NCBI GenBank assembly: GCA_001464965.1
Contig: LNEJ01000071.1
Span: 1 to 38,671 of the forward strand
Direction: 5' to 3'
From: Gammaproteobacteria bacterium Ga0074134
Lineage (GTDB): Bacteria; Pseudomonadota; Gammaproteobacteria; Ga0077554; Ga007554
DNA: 38,671 bases
The notes beneath the pieces were generated by a model. That model did not search any database and had not been told where the DNA came from. It was given only the letters and a program-made list of their open reading frames with translations. The position numbers and the translations under genes were made by a program. Below are positions 38,577 to 38,671 of this stretch, in pieces. How positions within the stretch are numbered: position 1 is the stretch's first letter; each line of letters opens with the position of its first letter.

Positions 38577-38639
38577 TAGACAGTGTCGTCACGAGATTAG
38601 TGATAAAATGCGCACTGCATCGTATCTTAGGGCGGAACC

Positions 38640-38671
38640 ATGACTGAAAGCGCAAGGCGACACGACTTATC
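38640..38671 (+). CDS. Start of an unidentified gene (partial)
   Basis: ATG at 38640 with GGCGGA just upstream opens a frame MTESARRHDL that leaves the window. TAAAAT at 38604-38609 might be a -10 box. Ten codons are too few to identify the product. Confidence 0.4.
   Translation, partial: MTESARRHDL

Overview
The window looks like chromosomal DNA of a gammaproteobacterium. The evidence is gene order: mraZ-rsmH-ftsL-ftsI-murE-murF-mraY-murD-ftsW-murG-murC-murB-ddl-ftsQ-ftsA-ftsZ-lpxC, then divergent dciA and secA, plus an lptE-holA-proA-nadD block. MurE carries the DNPR signature for meso-diaminopimelate, and LpxC and LptE show a lipopolysaccharide outer membrane. No genus can be named from sequence alone.

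Layout. 1-1125: accessory, AT-richer DNA with what looks like the end of an insertion sequence, a gene cut short beside it, a strong terminator palindrome and a 62-aa unknown protein. 1126-23505: the housekeeping core on the minus strand, read from a promoter and MraZ operator at 23443-23505 down to lpxC and secA; most genes overlap by ATGA or GTGA. dciA (helicase loader) is the one plus-strand gene. 23691-24076: rnpB (RNase P RNA) with its promoter. 24218-25000: an acyltransferase of the ornithine-lipid/autoinducer-synthase-like fold.

25007-28120 is an accessory patch: a HigB/HigA-like toxin-antitoxin pair whose toxin gene has a one-base frameshift, a GNAT acetyltransferase, a MerR-type promoter driving a small membrane protein interrupted by an in-frame stop, a RES-domain protein with an N-terminal zinc ribbon, and the 3' end (domains V and VI) of a group II intron. 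The patch abuts nadD, where rsfS would usually follow.

28290-31840: nadD, proA, holA and lptE on the minus strand (NAD synthesis, proline synthesis, DNA polymerase III delta, LPS export). 31844-32199: a lower-GC gap with one doubtful ORF. 32200-38416: plus-strand SUF iron-sulfur operon sufB-sufC-sufD-sufS-sufU-nfu and a Rieske ferredoxin. SufS and SufU mobilise sulfur, SufBCD assembles clusters, Nfu delivers them, and the Rieske protein is a plausible client. A 161-bp MITE-like element has landed inside the Rieske stop codon. The first codons of another gene start at 38640.

The most interesting items are the RES protein beside the intron remnant, the MerR-type operator without a nearby regulator, the three inactivated accessory genes, and the MITE that rewrote a stop codon without changing the protein.
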